Origin: Carettochelys insculpta
Lineage: Eukaryota > Chordata > Testudines > Carettochelyidae
DNA length: 64,000 bases
Direction of reading: 5' to 3'
Assembly: GCF_033958435.1 (NCBI RefSeq)
Contig: NC_134160.1
Coordinates: forward strand, 17,285,001 to 17,349,000
A program made the translations under genes and the position numbers. Positions within the stretch are counted from its first letter, which is position 1. Every line of letters begins with the position of its first letter. Under the pieces are notes generated by a model. That model was not told the origin of the DNA. It saw nothing but the letters and a program-made list of their open reading frames with translations, and did not search any database. Shown here piece after piece: positions 1 through 9,797 of this stretch.

Positions 1-107
1 GGGACCCCAGGGCCCTCTCTATACCTCTCCCAGGGACAGAAATCCATTGTTCTTTCCAAAACAAAAAAGCCATCCAGTAGCACTTTAAAGACTAACAAAA
101 TAGTTTA

Positions 108-146
108 TTAGGTTATGAGCTTCGTGGGACAGACCCACTTCTTCAG
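108..146 (-). ncRNA. Decayed hammerhead-like core in PLE tail
   Basis: On the minus strand the order is CTGAAGA, an extra A, a GTGGG/CCCAC stem II with a short loop, then GAA-GC. One A of the obligatory GAAA is missing and the short stem III is not maintained, so the copy should be inactive. It occupies the same place in the tail as the better-preserved copies at 4436 and 11816. Confidence 0.4.
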
Positions 147-704
147 ACCATAGCCATACCAGAACAGACTCAATATATAAGGCACAGAGAACCAAAAATA
201 GTAATCAAGGTTCACAAATCAGAAAAATATTATCAAGGTGAACAAATCACAGAGCAGAGGGGCAGAAGTGGGGTGGTGGTCAAGAATTAGATAAAGCCAA
301 GTATGTAAAAGAGCCCCTATAATGAGCTAGAAAATTACCATTCTAGTTCAAACCACTTGTTAATGTGTCGAATTTGAATATGAAAGAGAGTTCAGCAGCC
401 TCTCTTTCCAAACTGCTGGGAAAATTCCCCCTCAGTAAACGCAGACTTTCAGGTCATTAACAGAATGGCCCACTCCATTAAAGGGCTGGCTGACAGGTTT
501 TTGAATCAGGAGTGTTTTTATGTCTGTTTTATGCCCATTAATTCTTTGTCTAAGAAAGTTTGAAGTCTGTCCAATATACAAAGTGTCTGGGCATTGTTGG
601 CACATGATGGTATATATGATGGTAGTTTAGGAACATGAGAATGGGCCCGTGATTCTGTGAATAACCTGGCTAGGTCCAGTGATGGTATCCCCAGAAAAGA
701 TATG

Positions 705-1140
705 GGCCGTGTCTACACGTGCCCCAAACTTCGAAATGGCCATGCAAATGGCCATTTCGAAGTTTACTAATGAAGCGCTGAAATGCATATTCAGCGCTTC
801 ATTAGCATGCGGGCGGCAGCCGCGCTTCGAAATTGATGCTCCTTGCCGCCGCGCGGCGCGTCCAGACGGGGCTCCTTTTCGAAAGGACGCCACCTTCTTC
901 GAAGTCCCCTTATTCCCATGAGCTCATGGGAATAAGGGGACTTCGAAGTAGGCGGGGCCCTTTCGAAAAGGAGCCCTGTGTGGACGCGCCGCGCGGCGGC
1001 AAGGAGCGTCAATTTCGAAGCGCGGCTGCCGCCCGCATGCTAATGAAGCGCTGAATATGCATTTCAGCGCTTCATTAGTAAACTTCGAAATGGCCATTTG
1101 CATGGCCATTTCGAAGTTTGGGGCACGTGTAGACGTAGCC
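705..1140. mobile_element. Palindromic foldback MITE (GGCYRYGTCTACAC group), TSD ATG
   Basis: This 436-bp element is almost a perfect palindrome centred near 919-925. The left end reads GGCCGTGTCTACACGTG and the right end is its near complement ending GTGTAGACGTAGCC. Both sides are flanked by ATG (702-704 and 1141-1143), a 3-bp target duplication. The arms carry several TTCGAA motifs. There is no coding capacity beyond frames that read through the palindrome. It interrupts the minus-strand PLE, so it inserted after that PLE. A sister copy of the same subfamily is at 55573-55983. Confidence 0.85.
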
Positions 1141-1628
1141 ATGGGGACAAAGCTGGCAATGGGCTTTGTTGCAAGGAAAAGTTCCAGGACTGGTGTTCCT
1201 GCCACAGAGACTGTGGTTGTTGGTGAGAATCCTCAAAAGGTTGGGAGGTTGTCTGTAGGAGAGAACAGGCCTGTCACCTAGGGCCTTCTGAAGTGTTGCA
1301 TCCTGATTAAGGATAGGTTGTAGGTCTTTAATAATGCGTTGCAGTGGTTTGAGTTGAGGGCTGTAGGTGATGACCAGTGGTGTTCTGTTCTTGGCTTTTT
1401 TGTGCTTATCTTGGAGCAGCTGCTCTCTGGTATTTGTCTGGTCCTGTCGATTTGTTTGTTTATTTCTCCTGGTGGGTAATTCAGGTTTATGAATATTTGG
1501 TAGAGATCTTGTAGATTTTGGTCTCTGTCAGTAGGATCAGAGCAAATGTGATTGTACCTAAGGGCTTGATTGTAAACAATGGATCTATTTGTGTGTGAAG
1601 GATGGAAGCTAGAAGCATGTAGGTAATT

Positions 1629-1937
1629 CTAGAGGTCAGTGGGTTTCCGGTACAGTGTGGTACTGATCAGGCCATCTTTGATTTGTACTGTAGTGTCCAG
1701 GAAATGTATCTCTCGCGTGGAGTAGTCGAGGCATTTCATCTTCTCTTCATTGTCCTTCTCCAAGGTGGAGACTGTCACATGAGTGAAATCACCTGTCCCT
1801 GTCCTTTTAAGGCAACCAGCCATTGCCTGCTTGTTAGTCTGAATGCAGACAGCAAAGTTCTTCAGTTGTGGATTGGCCTGCATTAAAGGCCCATTGTCAG
1901 CTAAGTACAGCTGTGCCCGCACAAGCCAGACTCTCAT
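1629..1937 (-). pseudogene. PLE reverse transcriptase, C-terminal fragment
   Basis: This open frame of about 100 residues matches the region after the catalytic YxDD of PLE reverse transcriptases. It contains QTNKQAMAG and FTHVTVSTLEKDNEE segments, then STREIHFLDTTVQI and LYRKPTDL. The same block occurs downstream of YIDDIFIIW in the plus-strand PLE at 20.5 kb. The catalytic motifs themselves are absent, so this is a truncated relic. Its downstream continuation (1620-1150) is frame-shifted. Confidence 0.75.
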
Positions 1938-1960
1938 AATAAGGTAGCCACACCTTCTGT

Positions 1961-3737
1961 GGAGGTGTTCACAGGCACAAATATTAGTAATACAAATTTG
2001 TAGACAATACTTAATAACTTCAAGTACTAAAATGGTACAGGATTACAGATGCAGTAGGTTATAACATTACAAATGATAGGTCACAAGGCACATTTTGTCC
2101 AAAGCATTTCTGAGTTATGCATATTTATATTCAGAACCCATTTTTCCATAAAGTGCGGTGGGGATGGGATTATATAATATTTTCATAAGCTACAGGCAAT
2201 CTGTAAACATTGGGGTGCAGCTGAGTTTTGTATTTGGGGTCCATATCTCTGGGATTATCCTGTTGGAACCCCCCTGGGCTAAAGCAGGATAGCGAGTGGG
2301 TACTGGGTCACCTGATGAAAACTGACATTTGCCACGCTGAGTGAGAGGCCCCGGACGGGCAGAAGATGGGAGTAGTGTGTGTTCCTGATTGGCAGAGGTA
2401 AGGGCTGCAACTGCCTCGTAAGAGCAGAAGTCACTTAGAGGTTCCGATCGTGTAGCTAGTAACAAGCAGAGGTCGGGGCATGACAGGTCATCAGAGCAGT
2501 CAGGCTGAGCAAGGCAGCAGTTAGGCCAAGCTGCAGCTGTCAGAGTGAAGTGGTGAGGTGGTGTTTGGATTCGACCCACAGCTTCCAGCTGGAGAGCTGC
2601 AGACTGAGCAGCAGTGCGAAAGCAGTTGTGCGTATTACTGCAAGGAGAAGCGGAATTCATAGCCACCAGCCAGTCAGCTGAGTGGTTGTGGTGAGGCCTG
2701 CTTGTCCTAGATGCTGCAGTCACTATAGCAAGGCCAGGGTCATAGGTCCCAAGTTTGACACAGAATGGGAATCCTGGTTCTTCTGGGCTCTTGGAAGTGC
2801 AAATTGTGAGTAAGTTGAGAACCTGTGAACTGAGGGTAGGAGGCAGAACATACTGTATCAGCTATGAAGGGTCCAATTACCTGAGGCAGAGACTTATGCA
2901 CCATGAGGTAAACAGTGGGGGGGAGGTGTTCAGTTGTAACTATTTGCCCCAGTTCAACCTGGTCTTTTCCCTTTCCATCACCTCCTTTATCATGGACGAA
3001 GTTGGCTGATTTGAACCTTTGTGCTCACAAGTCAACGCAGATTTGCCTGGTAAAGGTGTCCAGAGTGGTTATAAGTTTCCAGATTCCTGGGTGTGGGCTT
3101 GAGGCAAAAACAAATTAGAAATTCTAACGAATCCCCTCAAAACAGGCCCCAGCTCTGGTTTTCACCAGTGCAGGTGGCAGAAGGGTTCAGAGCAAAGAAA
3201 GATTTTGGGGTGAAATAAGTGGGCAGGAAGCGTGGGAATGAACCAGCCAAGATCCACAGTTCAGGCCCTCTTCAGGGCAAGCTGCCAGGGATCAGGCAGA
3301 CTGAGATGGCTGAGGGATGTGCAGGCAGGGCCCAGGACACCTGTGCAGGCTGCGGTGGCTGGGTCAGATGTGCTCAGCCAGAAACTCTGTGCATGACAGA
3401 CTTAAAGCCACAAGGTGGCCATAGAGTTAATCCTCTCCCCTCCCAGGCTGTGCACCTGCCTTACAGTGTCGGGGTGAGAGAGATGCAGGATAAGAAACTG
3501 ACACATTTACCTCCATGAGGACACATTCGACAGGAGGCTGCTGTCTTATCAGGTGAGAAGCTGGCACTTCATGAGTGATTTATTTCAATAGATCTTCACG
3601 TTTCTTAGAAGCTACAACATGGCAAAACTCTTGTGTCAGGTCTCAAAAGATCATGAGATTAGTTTACAAATCTGGGCACTTAGAACTAGAGTGCATTTTG
3701 GGGCCTTTTTATTCCGCTTTCTGGTCTGAGACTTCAG
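1961..3737. other. Unassigned tract; possible degenerate minus-strand reading frame
   Basis: I recognise no repeat family here. On the minus strand from about 3118 to 2740 the sequence stays open for some 93 codons after a single stop, with protein-like composition (for example QVELGQIVTTEHLPP and GPFIADTVCSASYPQF). A further 177-codon minus-strand frame lies at 2723-2190. I cannot name a family. These could be chance frames or a decayed exon or transposon gene. Confidence 0.25.
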
Positions 3738-4428
3738 GGGTGTGTCTACACTAGCCGATCACTTCAAAATAGCCGGCACAACGTCGAAATAGTACACGTT
3801 GTGTCTACACGCACCGTGTGCTATTTCGACGTTGAAATCGACATTAGGTGGTGAGACGTTGAAATTGCTATTCCCATCTGAAGATGGGAATAGCGTCCTA
3901 CTTCGATGTTCAGCGTCGAAGTAGGGCTTGTGTAGATGATCCACGCCCTGCTCCTTTGAAATAGCGGGGTCCTCCATGGCAGCCATCAGCTGAGGGGTTG
4001 AGAGACGCTCTGTCCAGCCCCTGAGGGGCTCTACGGTCACTGCGTGCAGCAGCCCTTAGCCCAGGGCTTCTGGCTGCTGCTGCTGCTGCAGCTGGGGGTC
4101 CATACTGCATGCACAGGGTCTTCAACTGGTTGTCAGCTCTGTGGATCTTGTGCTGTGTAGGGCAAGTGTGTCTGGGAGGAGCCCTTTAAGGGAGCGGCTT
4201 GGGGCTTTGCTGGCCCCTTATTTCGACGGGGAGTGCTTGTGTGTGTGGACGCTCCACATTTCCTTCCGGGGCAGCTCCTTTCGATTTTCCCCGTCGCTAC
4301 TTCGATGTTGAACACCGATGGCACCAGCCCTGGAGGACTTGTAGACGACACGCGTCGAAGCAGCCTATTCTGATGTCCTTATTTCGATATAGACTACTTT
4401 GACGTAGTGTGCTAGTGTAGATGTAGCC
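3738..4428 (-). mobile_element. Long MITE with internal coding-like segment, TSD CAG
   Basis: This 691-bp element has ends GGGTGTGTCTACAC and GTGTAGATGTAGCC and is flanked by CAG on both sides (3735-3737, 4429-4431). Inside, on the minus strand, lies the segment shared with the elements at 12.1, 26.2, 35.1 and 47.8 kb: CTCCCTTAAAGGG, then the micro-ORF MDPQLQ..PEALG followed by TAA. Orientation is therefore called minus. It lies directly beside the hammerhead-like PLE tail starting at 4432 and may have inserted at its edge. Confidence 0.8.
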
Positions 4429-4431
4429 CAG

Positions 4432-4553
4432 CAGTCTGATGAAGTGGGTCTTTGCCCACGAAAGCTTATGCTCCAATGAATCTGTTAGTCTATAAGGTGC
4501 CACAGGACTTGTTGTTTTTGTGGATACGACTAACCTGGCCACCTCTCTGATAC
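4432..4553 (+). mobile_element. PLE 3' tail fragment
   Basis: The fragment starts with a hammerhead-like core and continues through CTGTTAGTCTATAAGG and TGCCACAGGACTTG to a GGATACGACTAACCTGGCC-type end. This is the same tail that terminates the coding PLE at 21.8 kb. There is no coding part, so this is a short 5'-truncated insertion, as is usual for target-primed retroelements. Confidence 0.75.
4436..4473 (+). ncRNA. Hammerhead-ribozyme-like core (PLE tail)
   Basis: In order: CTGATGA (4436-4442), one extra A, stem II GTGGG/CCCAC closing a TCTTTG loop, GAAA (4460-4463), then AGC-TTAT-GCT forming a 3-bp stem III and C at the expected cleavage position (4473). This matches the minimal type I hammerhead core with the very short stem III known from PLE hammerheads. 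I do not see a convincing stem I, because the 5' side is cut off by the neighbouring MITE. Activity is therefore doubtful. Confidence 0.5.
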
Positions 4554-6115
4554 TTACAAGCTTTTGTATTGAACAACTAGGATGAACAATGTTTCCTGTT
4601 TTAAATGAGCTGAGATACCCCCATAAAGTGACTCCAGGAGACAGGACATCAGTGAAAACATCAAACATCCTTCAGGACACTGTAAGTGTAGAAAATTCCT
4701 ACCATGGGATTTAAAGAGTGGGATTCCGTGCTGTAGTTGGCAGTCGAGTGCCTTCACCCTGCGGCAAGTGATTTGTGTGTTTCTTGGTCATGGCAGAACA
4801 TGTTTTTCCCTTATATGGGCCCACAGCCTATATTGTGGGATGTGCCTGTTTTGATGAGTTGGAAGCTGACACCTTATATCTAAAGCGTGACCGATCTGCC
4901 ATCCCAGGATTAGGGGCAGCAAAGAATGGGAGAGACCAGGCAAGTCAGAACAGCAGCTCTGGGTCTGAAGCCTTTTGCAAAGGCTGTTTTCCCTTTATGT
5001 CACCTTTGAAATTTTGCCAATTAGTCTCAAGAGTGCAATTGGAACATTGCTGACGTCATTGGTGCTTGCTCTGTGAGATTTGCTGTTCCTCTGCAGTCTG
5101 CAGGTTAGGAGATGACAGCTGTCATTTCACTCTGGGGGTGAGTGTCAAAGCCTGCAGTCCTGCCACATAGGATAGGTCTTTGCCATTTAACAACTACGAC
5201 TATGTTGCAAGTTCTCTTCTGTTATATTTAGGGCTTTAATGCCAGGGAAGGGCTGGATTGGCAGCCCCCGAGTCTCCACCTCTCCAGAACACCTCAAGTG
5301 TGGGTGGAAGCTTCCCCCACATTATGTCCCTCGAACCTGCCCTGGAGGGGACCCTCCCCAGAGCTAAGTGAGAAAATTCTACCCCCACAGCCCATTTAGT
5401 CCTTGGATTCTCCCCTGACCCTGCCTGAAAGGGCCTCATAGTGCTACCATTGAGGGTGTTTTTTTGTGGGATTCTCTGCTCCACAGTGTATCCCCCAGCA
5501 GTCCATGAATTTCAATGTCATCGCACAGAATAGCTTCAAACAAACTGGGGTAAACTGATGCCTGGAGCAAAACCATTCAGTCAATAGTGTTATGCTCAGG
5601 ATGAACAACATCCAGTACATCTGTGGCTTTTATGCTTTTCTGTACCTCTTGGGAATTTGTTTCCTTTCTTTATGCAGGAAAAAAAATCCTATTAAAAGAC
5701 TAACTGGATGTATATCCAAACCACAACCACCGGGCTCTGAGTGCCCCTAAACCTTGCCAAAGTTCTGACCCAGGTCAGGAAATGGCAAGTTCTCCCTCCC
5801 AAGAGTGGGCTGGAAGAAAACTCCAGTGCAAGGCTCTGGCCCTGTGAGTATGTAAGTGAGTGAAGTCAGATGGGGTGCTCACTGTTGTTATGGGACTTGC
5901 TGTTGGAGAGGTAGAAAGAACTTGTTTAAGGCAGGTAGGAGAGGGCTGTGTTTTTGGAATAAAGGAACAAAGTTTCAGGTCTCACTCCCCACATGATTCT
6001 AATCAATATGGCGAATATTAAAAGGTGCACCAGGCAACCATTGTAACCCCAGTTATAACCTTCTGTCTGTCCACCCAACTATTGTTTTGGCTTAAAAATC
6101 TGACTTGGTCTGAAA
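4554..6115. other. No gene recognised
   Basis: Single-copy-looking sequence with only short, unconvincing frames. I see no repeat termini, RNA gene or coding signature. Confidence 0.4.
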
Positions 6116-6558
6116 GGCTATGTCTACACAAGAGGGTTTTTCCAGCAAAACTGGCCTTATGTCAGAAAAACCTGCAGCGCGTCTACGCACAAAATGTGCT
6201 TTGTCAACAGACTGTTGACAAAACCAGGCACATCTGCCAGCAGCATTGTGCCTGTCTGCATTCAGGTATAACGCCTTTGTCAGTAGTTTTCTGTTGACAA
6301 AGAAGCTGTGTTGACACTCTGGGGGCCTTTTTATTGAAAGGCATAGCTTCCAGGTCCAGGGCAGCCCTCTTTGCTGAGCTTCTGGTTGGCTCTTCTGTTG
6401 AGGGAGCGGCCAGGACAGTCTGGCCACTCTGTCAACAGATCAGATTGCTCTTTTGATCCACTTTTGTGTGTGGATGTGATCTGTCAACAGAAGTTTTGCT
6501 GGATGATCTCTTCTAACAGTAACTTCTGTCAACAGATTGCTATAGTGTAGACATAGCC
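6116..6558. mobile_element. MITE with GGCTATGTCTACAC ends, TSD AAA
   Basis: The termini GGCTATGTCTACAC and GTGTAGACATAGCC are exact complements over 14 bp, and the element is flanked by AAA (6113-6115, 6559-6561). Total length is 443 bp. The interior differs from the TTCGAA-rich members: it is rich in CTGTTGACA/TGTCAACAG motifs in both orientations, which look like subterminal repeats. No coding capacity. It shares termini with the other MITEs here, so it is a separate subfamily probably moved by a related transposase. Confidence 0.8.
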
Positions 6559-7387
6559 AAAATGTCCAGATTCATTCCGAAGGCAAATGAACGTTTCAAG
6601 AAAATTCATCAGAGTTCCTCTGTGTCCCCACTGTTTGAAGTTTACTTTGATGTGACACACTCTCTTTTTAACCTCGACATCCTCCAGAACCGTTGCAATT
6701 TGTAGCTAATTCTCCTTGAAAAGTCATGGATCTGCTACATTAGGACATAAGCACCCACTGCCGCTAGTACCTGAGATGCACGGTCAGCTCAAGTGGAAGA
6801 AGCCTGAGGTTGAATGTAACAGGTCCCAGGACTAATTCCTCTTGCAGACCCTGTAGGGATCACTACCAAGGAAAGGTGGGAAGTCCGAATGGATAAACGT
6901 ATAACCCTTCTTCCTGAAGGAGCTGGTAGCAACCAGGGCCAGGTTCAACATCTAGGGGTTCCTTTTCATCCATCTCACACAGAACCGGCTCCAGCCCCCA
7001 CCCAGTAGCCTGGGAACTTCACACACCCTGGGCACCTCGGCGAGGCAATGCTTCCCCACTCGCCAGCACAGAGTCTGAGTGTAGAAAAGGACTTTTAATA
7101 AAAGAGGCAGGAAGGTCGATTAGCATAAGCTTGGGAAAACACCACACCCAGAGTTCATAACCAATCCTCAAGTAACTGTCCCAGCTCAAATGCATTGAGC
7201 AATGTCCTTGGCCTCTTAGGCTCACCAGTCCAATACTACAAACAGCCAATCCACACTCCCAACTTTCTCCACACCCCAAATTCAAATGCCCCACTTACAG
7301 CTTGGTCCAGTCCGTGTGGGCACTGACACCTCTCGCTGATGCATTCCCTCATGGAACCTGAGACAATGCCACCTTTGTGCTGGCCCA

Positions 7388-7459
7388 GCGTTCTGCTTGC
7401 TCCTACCAGCCAGCTGCCAGCTGCCCTGTCCATCCACCCACCACTGGGGGTTTGGCCTG
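7388..7459 (+). repeat. Left arm of ~72-bp inverted repeat
   Basis: Contains TGCTCCTACCAGCCAGCTGC and runs through CATCCACCCACCAC to GGGTTTGGCCTG. The reverse complement recurs at 7915-7989 with few differences. The arms are separated by about 455 bp. This could be the ends of an uncharacterised element or two insertions in opposite orientation. Confidence 0.6.
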
Positions 7460-7914
7460 AGGCCAAACCCTGGGATTTCAGCTCTTAGTGGCCTTAGCTG
7501 CTACCCTGTGATTTCAGCTGGCGGCATCTGCCAAAGTAGAGCCTCATACAAGATACAAACGCTAGTATGCAGCTCTATCTTTTAACAGGTGGGAAGGGCT
7601 AGTCAAACCAGGCTTACAGCTATATAGCCAACACTTAGGGAGGGCCAAGGCACTCAACTAGCTGGTTCAACCTACATCCCTCCCCTTTTGCTTTACAATG
7701 TTTTAAACCAAGAGAGCCCTGTGTAATCCATGTCTTATGCAGTTATGATGACTGCCCTGTCCCCCACAACGACTTGGAGCATTGGTGAGATCTCACAATT
7801 CTTATACTGAGTGTTAGCATAAATTGTGATTTTACAACAATGTGTTTACAATCGACGAAATCTCATTGCTTCCTTGCTATCCATCAGGCTTTGTTTGCAA
7901 GGTATGCAATGAGA

Positions 7915-7989
7915 TTACAAACCCAGGCCAAACCCGCGGTGGTGGGTGGATGGAAAGGGCAGCTGGCAGCTGGCTGGTAGGAGGAGCAG
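7915..7989 (-). repeat. Right arm of ~72-bp inverted repeat
   Basis: Reverse-complement partner of 7388-7459, reading CAGGCCAAACCCGCGGTGG through GGCAGCTGGCAGCTGGCTGG. The enclosed segment has no recognisable transposase. Confidence 0.6.
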
Positions 7990-9035
7990 CATATGCACAC
8001 CTTTGTATTCTCATGCAAATGATCTCTGGGAGATATGTTCCTCCCAGCCTTCAGCAACATTAAGTTCCTGCTGGCACATTCCTTACAAAAGTTATACAGT
8101 AGAGTTAAGATGGCACATTTGCTGAAGCTGAGCTAGTGCTCTTTTAAAAATGACTTTTGAAAAGAGTCTAATGTTTCCCTGTGTCACTCCATTAAAACAC
8201 AGAAAACAATGAGGGCTCCTCTGCTGAACCATCAGCCATGATCATACCTAACGGAGACAATGAAACAACAGCAGGCTTTTCAAAACACTTTTCTTTTAAC
8301 CTAGAACAAACACTCCCCAAATCCGTCACACTGGGTGTGTTCTCTGGGCTCCTTTCTCCTTGTACAGATGTGCACATAAAATACATGCGCCTCAGCTGTA
8401 TGGCTCATCCTGATGCCAGTAAAACCTTATTCCATCCCAAACAATTGTGCGTTTTATTTTGTGCCCACGTACTTTACAGACAAGGTGTTTGAAACATTTT
8501 TAGAATATTTCAGACCAACCCAGCTGCATTATTTTTCACAGCCTTTTGCATGCAGCATCCCATCACCTGAGCAGAATGAACCCAACTGTGGAGGAGGTAA
8601 AAGAGGAAAAACTGGTGAAAAGTGGTAAAGCCTCTCAAAAATGACAAGACAAACAAACAAAACACCCAAAATGCTTTTCAGTGTCATCTCTTTAACCTTC
8701 CACACCTGGCACTGCAGAACTCTGAGGTCTGAAAATAACCTCTATGGTCAGATGGGGACTTGTGAAAGTGGTCAGTAGTCCTTAAACCCAAGTAACTGCC
8801 CTGAGCTGTGAGCTGACACCATCCGTTCTTGAGTAGCAGTGTAGACAGGCATCTGTCCTCCTGCTTTCCAACCCCAAGAATGGTGTAATATCCTAGCTGA
8901 TAGCAGTATGCCATTGGTTCTTCACCTTTTCCAGACCATTTTTTTGAAAGACTTCTCCCACCTACCCACAAAGAAAGGGTGGCAGGTTGTGATTGAGAGT
9001 TTTACAACATTTCAAGGTTATGCATATGAGAAACG

Positions 9036-9797
9036 GTCTGAGGCGTATAAGCTGAAGTACAATAAGAACAAATGCAAAGAACTGCACTTAGGGAGGAGAA
9101 ATCAGTTTCACGCATATAAAATGGAAAGGGACTCCCTTGGAAGCAGTACTGCAGAAAAGGGACCTAGGGGTCAGAGTGCACCACAAGTATGTCAATAGTG
9201 TGACACTGGCAAAAAAAAGCAAACACGATTCTCAACAAGACATGACAAAAAATTCTTCCACTCTACTCTGTGCTGAATAGGTCGCAACTGGAGTCCTGTG
9301 TCCTGTTCTGGGCACCACATTTTAAGAAAGATGTGAAGAAACTTGATGGTCCGGAGAAGAGCAACTGGAATGATTAAAGGTCTAGAAAATATGACCTATG
9401 AGAGAAGATGAAAGGAACTGGGTTTGTTTAGTTTGGAAAAGAGAAGGCTGAGAGGGGACACGATAGCAGCTTTCGGGTACCTGAAAGGGTGTTACAAGGA
9501 AGAGGGGGAAAAGTTATTTTCCTTAGGCTCTGAAAATAGGACAAGAAACAATAGGCTTAAATTGCAGCAAGGAAGGTTTGACTGGTCTTTAGGAAAAATT
9601 TCCCAACTATCAGGGTGGCTGATTACTGGAATAAATTGCCTAAGGCAGTGGTAGAAGCTCTATCGCTGGAGATATTTAAGAACAGGTTAGATAAACGGCT
9701 AAGAGGAATAATATAGATGGTGCTTGGTCCTGCCATGAGGACTGGGGACTGGACTTGGTGACCTCTTGAGGTCCCTTCCACTACTAGTGTTCTGTGG
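9036..9797 (+). mobile_element. CR1 LINE, 3' fragment
   Basis: The fragment begins in the RT thumb region (NKNKCKELHLGRRNQ equivalent) and runs through the C-terminal block matching KRRLRGDTIAAFGYLKGCYK to the 3' UTR GACCTCTTGAGGTCCC. It aligns by eye with the 39.6-42.8 kb CR1. Several frameshifts and stops are present and the 5' part is missing. It is a typical 5'-truncated dead CR1 insertion. Confidence 0.85.

Larger units (their letters stand above)
61..1960 (-). mobile_element. Penelope-like retroelement (PLE), 5'-truncated, split by a MITE
   Basis: Read on the minus strand, this is the distal half of a PLE. Around 1937-1629 it encodes the end of the reverse transcriptase, with the block REIHFLDTTVQI followed by TTLYRKPTD, which is typical of PLE RTs. 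About 650-380 encodes a GIY-YIG endonuclease: an IYTIMCQQCPDTLYIGQT stretch carries the paired CxxC and the YIG motif, then a RQRINGHKTDI block. The 3' tail (about 150-61) matches the PLE tail at 15993-16111. A 436-bp palindromic MITE (705-1140) separates RT from endonuclease. The frame is interrupted and the upstream RT is missing, so the copy is dead. PLEs prime new copies at nicked chromosomal DNA; the endonuclease would make the nick. Confidence 0.85.
6562..9035. other. Unassigned tract containing a pair of inverted arms
   Basis: No gene is recognised. The only structure I can define is an inverted repeat (7388-7459 and 7915-7989, listed separately). An AATAAA lies at about 7097 in a TTTTAATAAAAGAGG context, but I see no matching LTR ends or primer site. 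Confidence 0.35.

Noticed and set aside
679..1281. Overlapping 70-90-codon frames on both strands
   Set aside because: They are reflections of the palindromic MITE at 705-1140; the same peptides appear on both strands because the DNA is self-complementary.
2190..2723. 177-codon minus-strand frame as a real gene
   Set aside because: No recognisable domain, no clear exon boundaries and no neighbouring coding evidence; kept only as a weak note.
7019..7600. Possible retroviral LTR around an AATAAA
   Set aside because: No TG...CA ends, no primer binding site, no paired LTR and no gag-pol similarity nearby.
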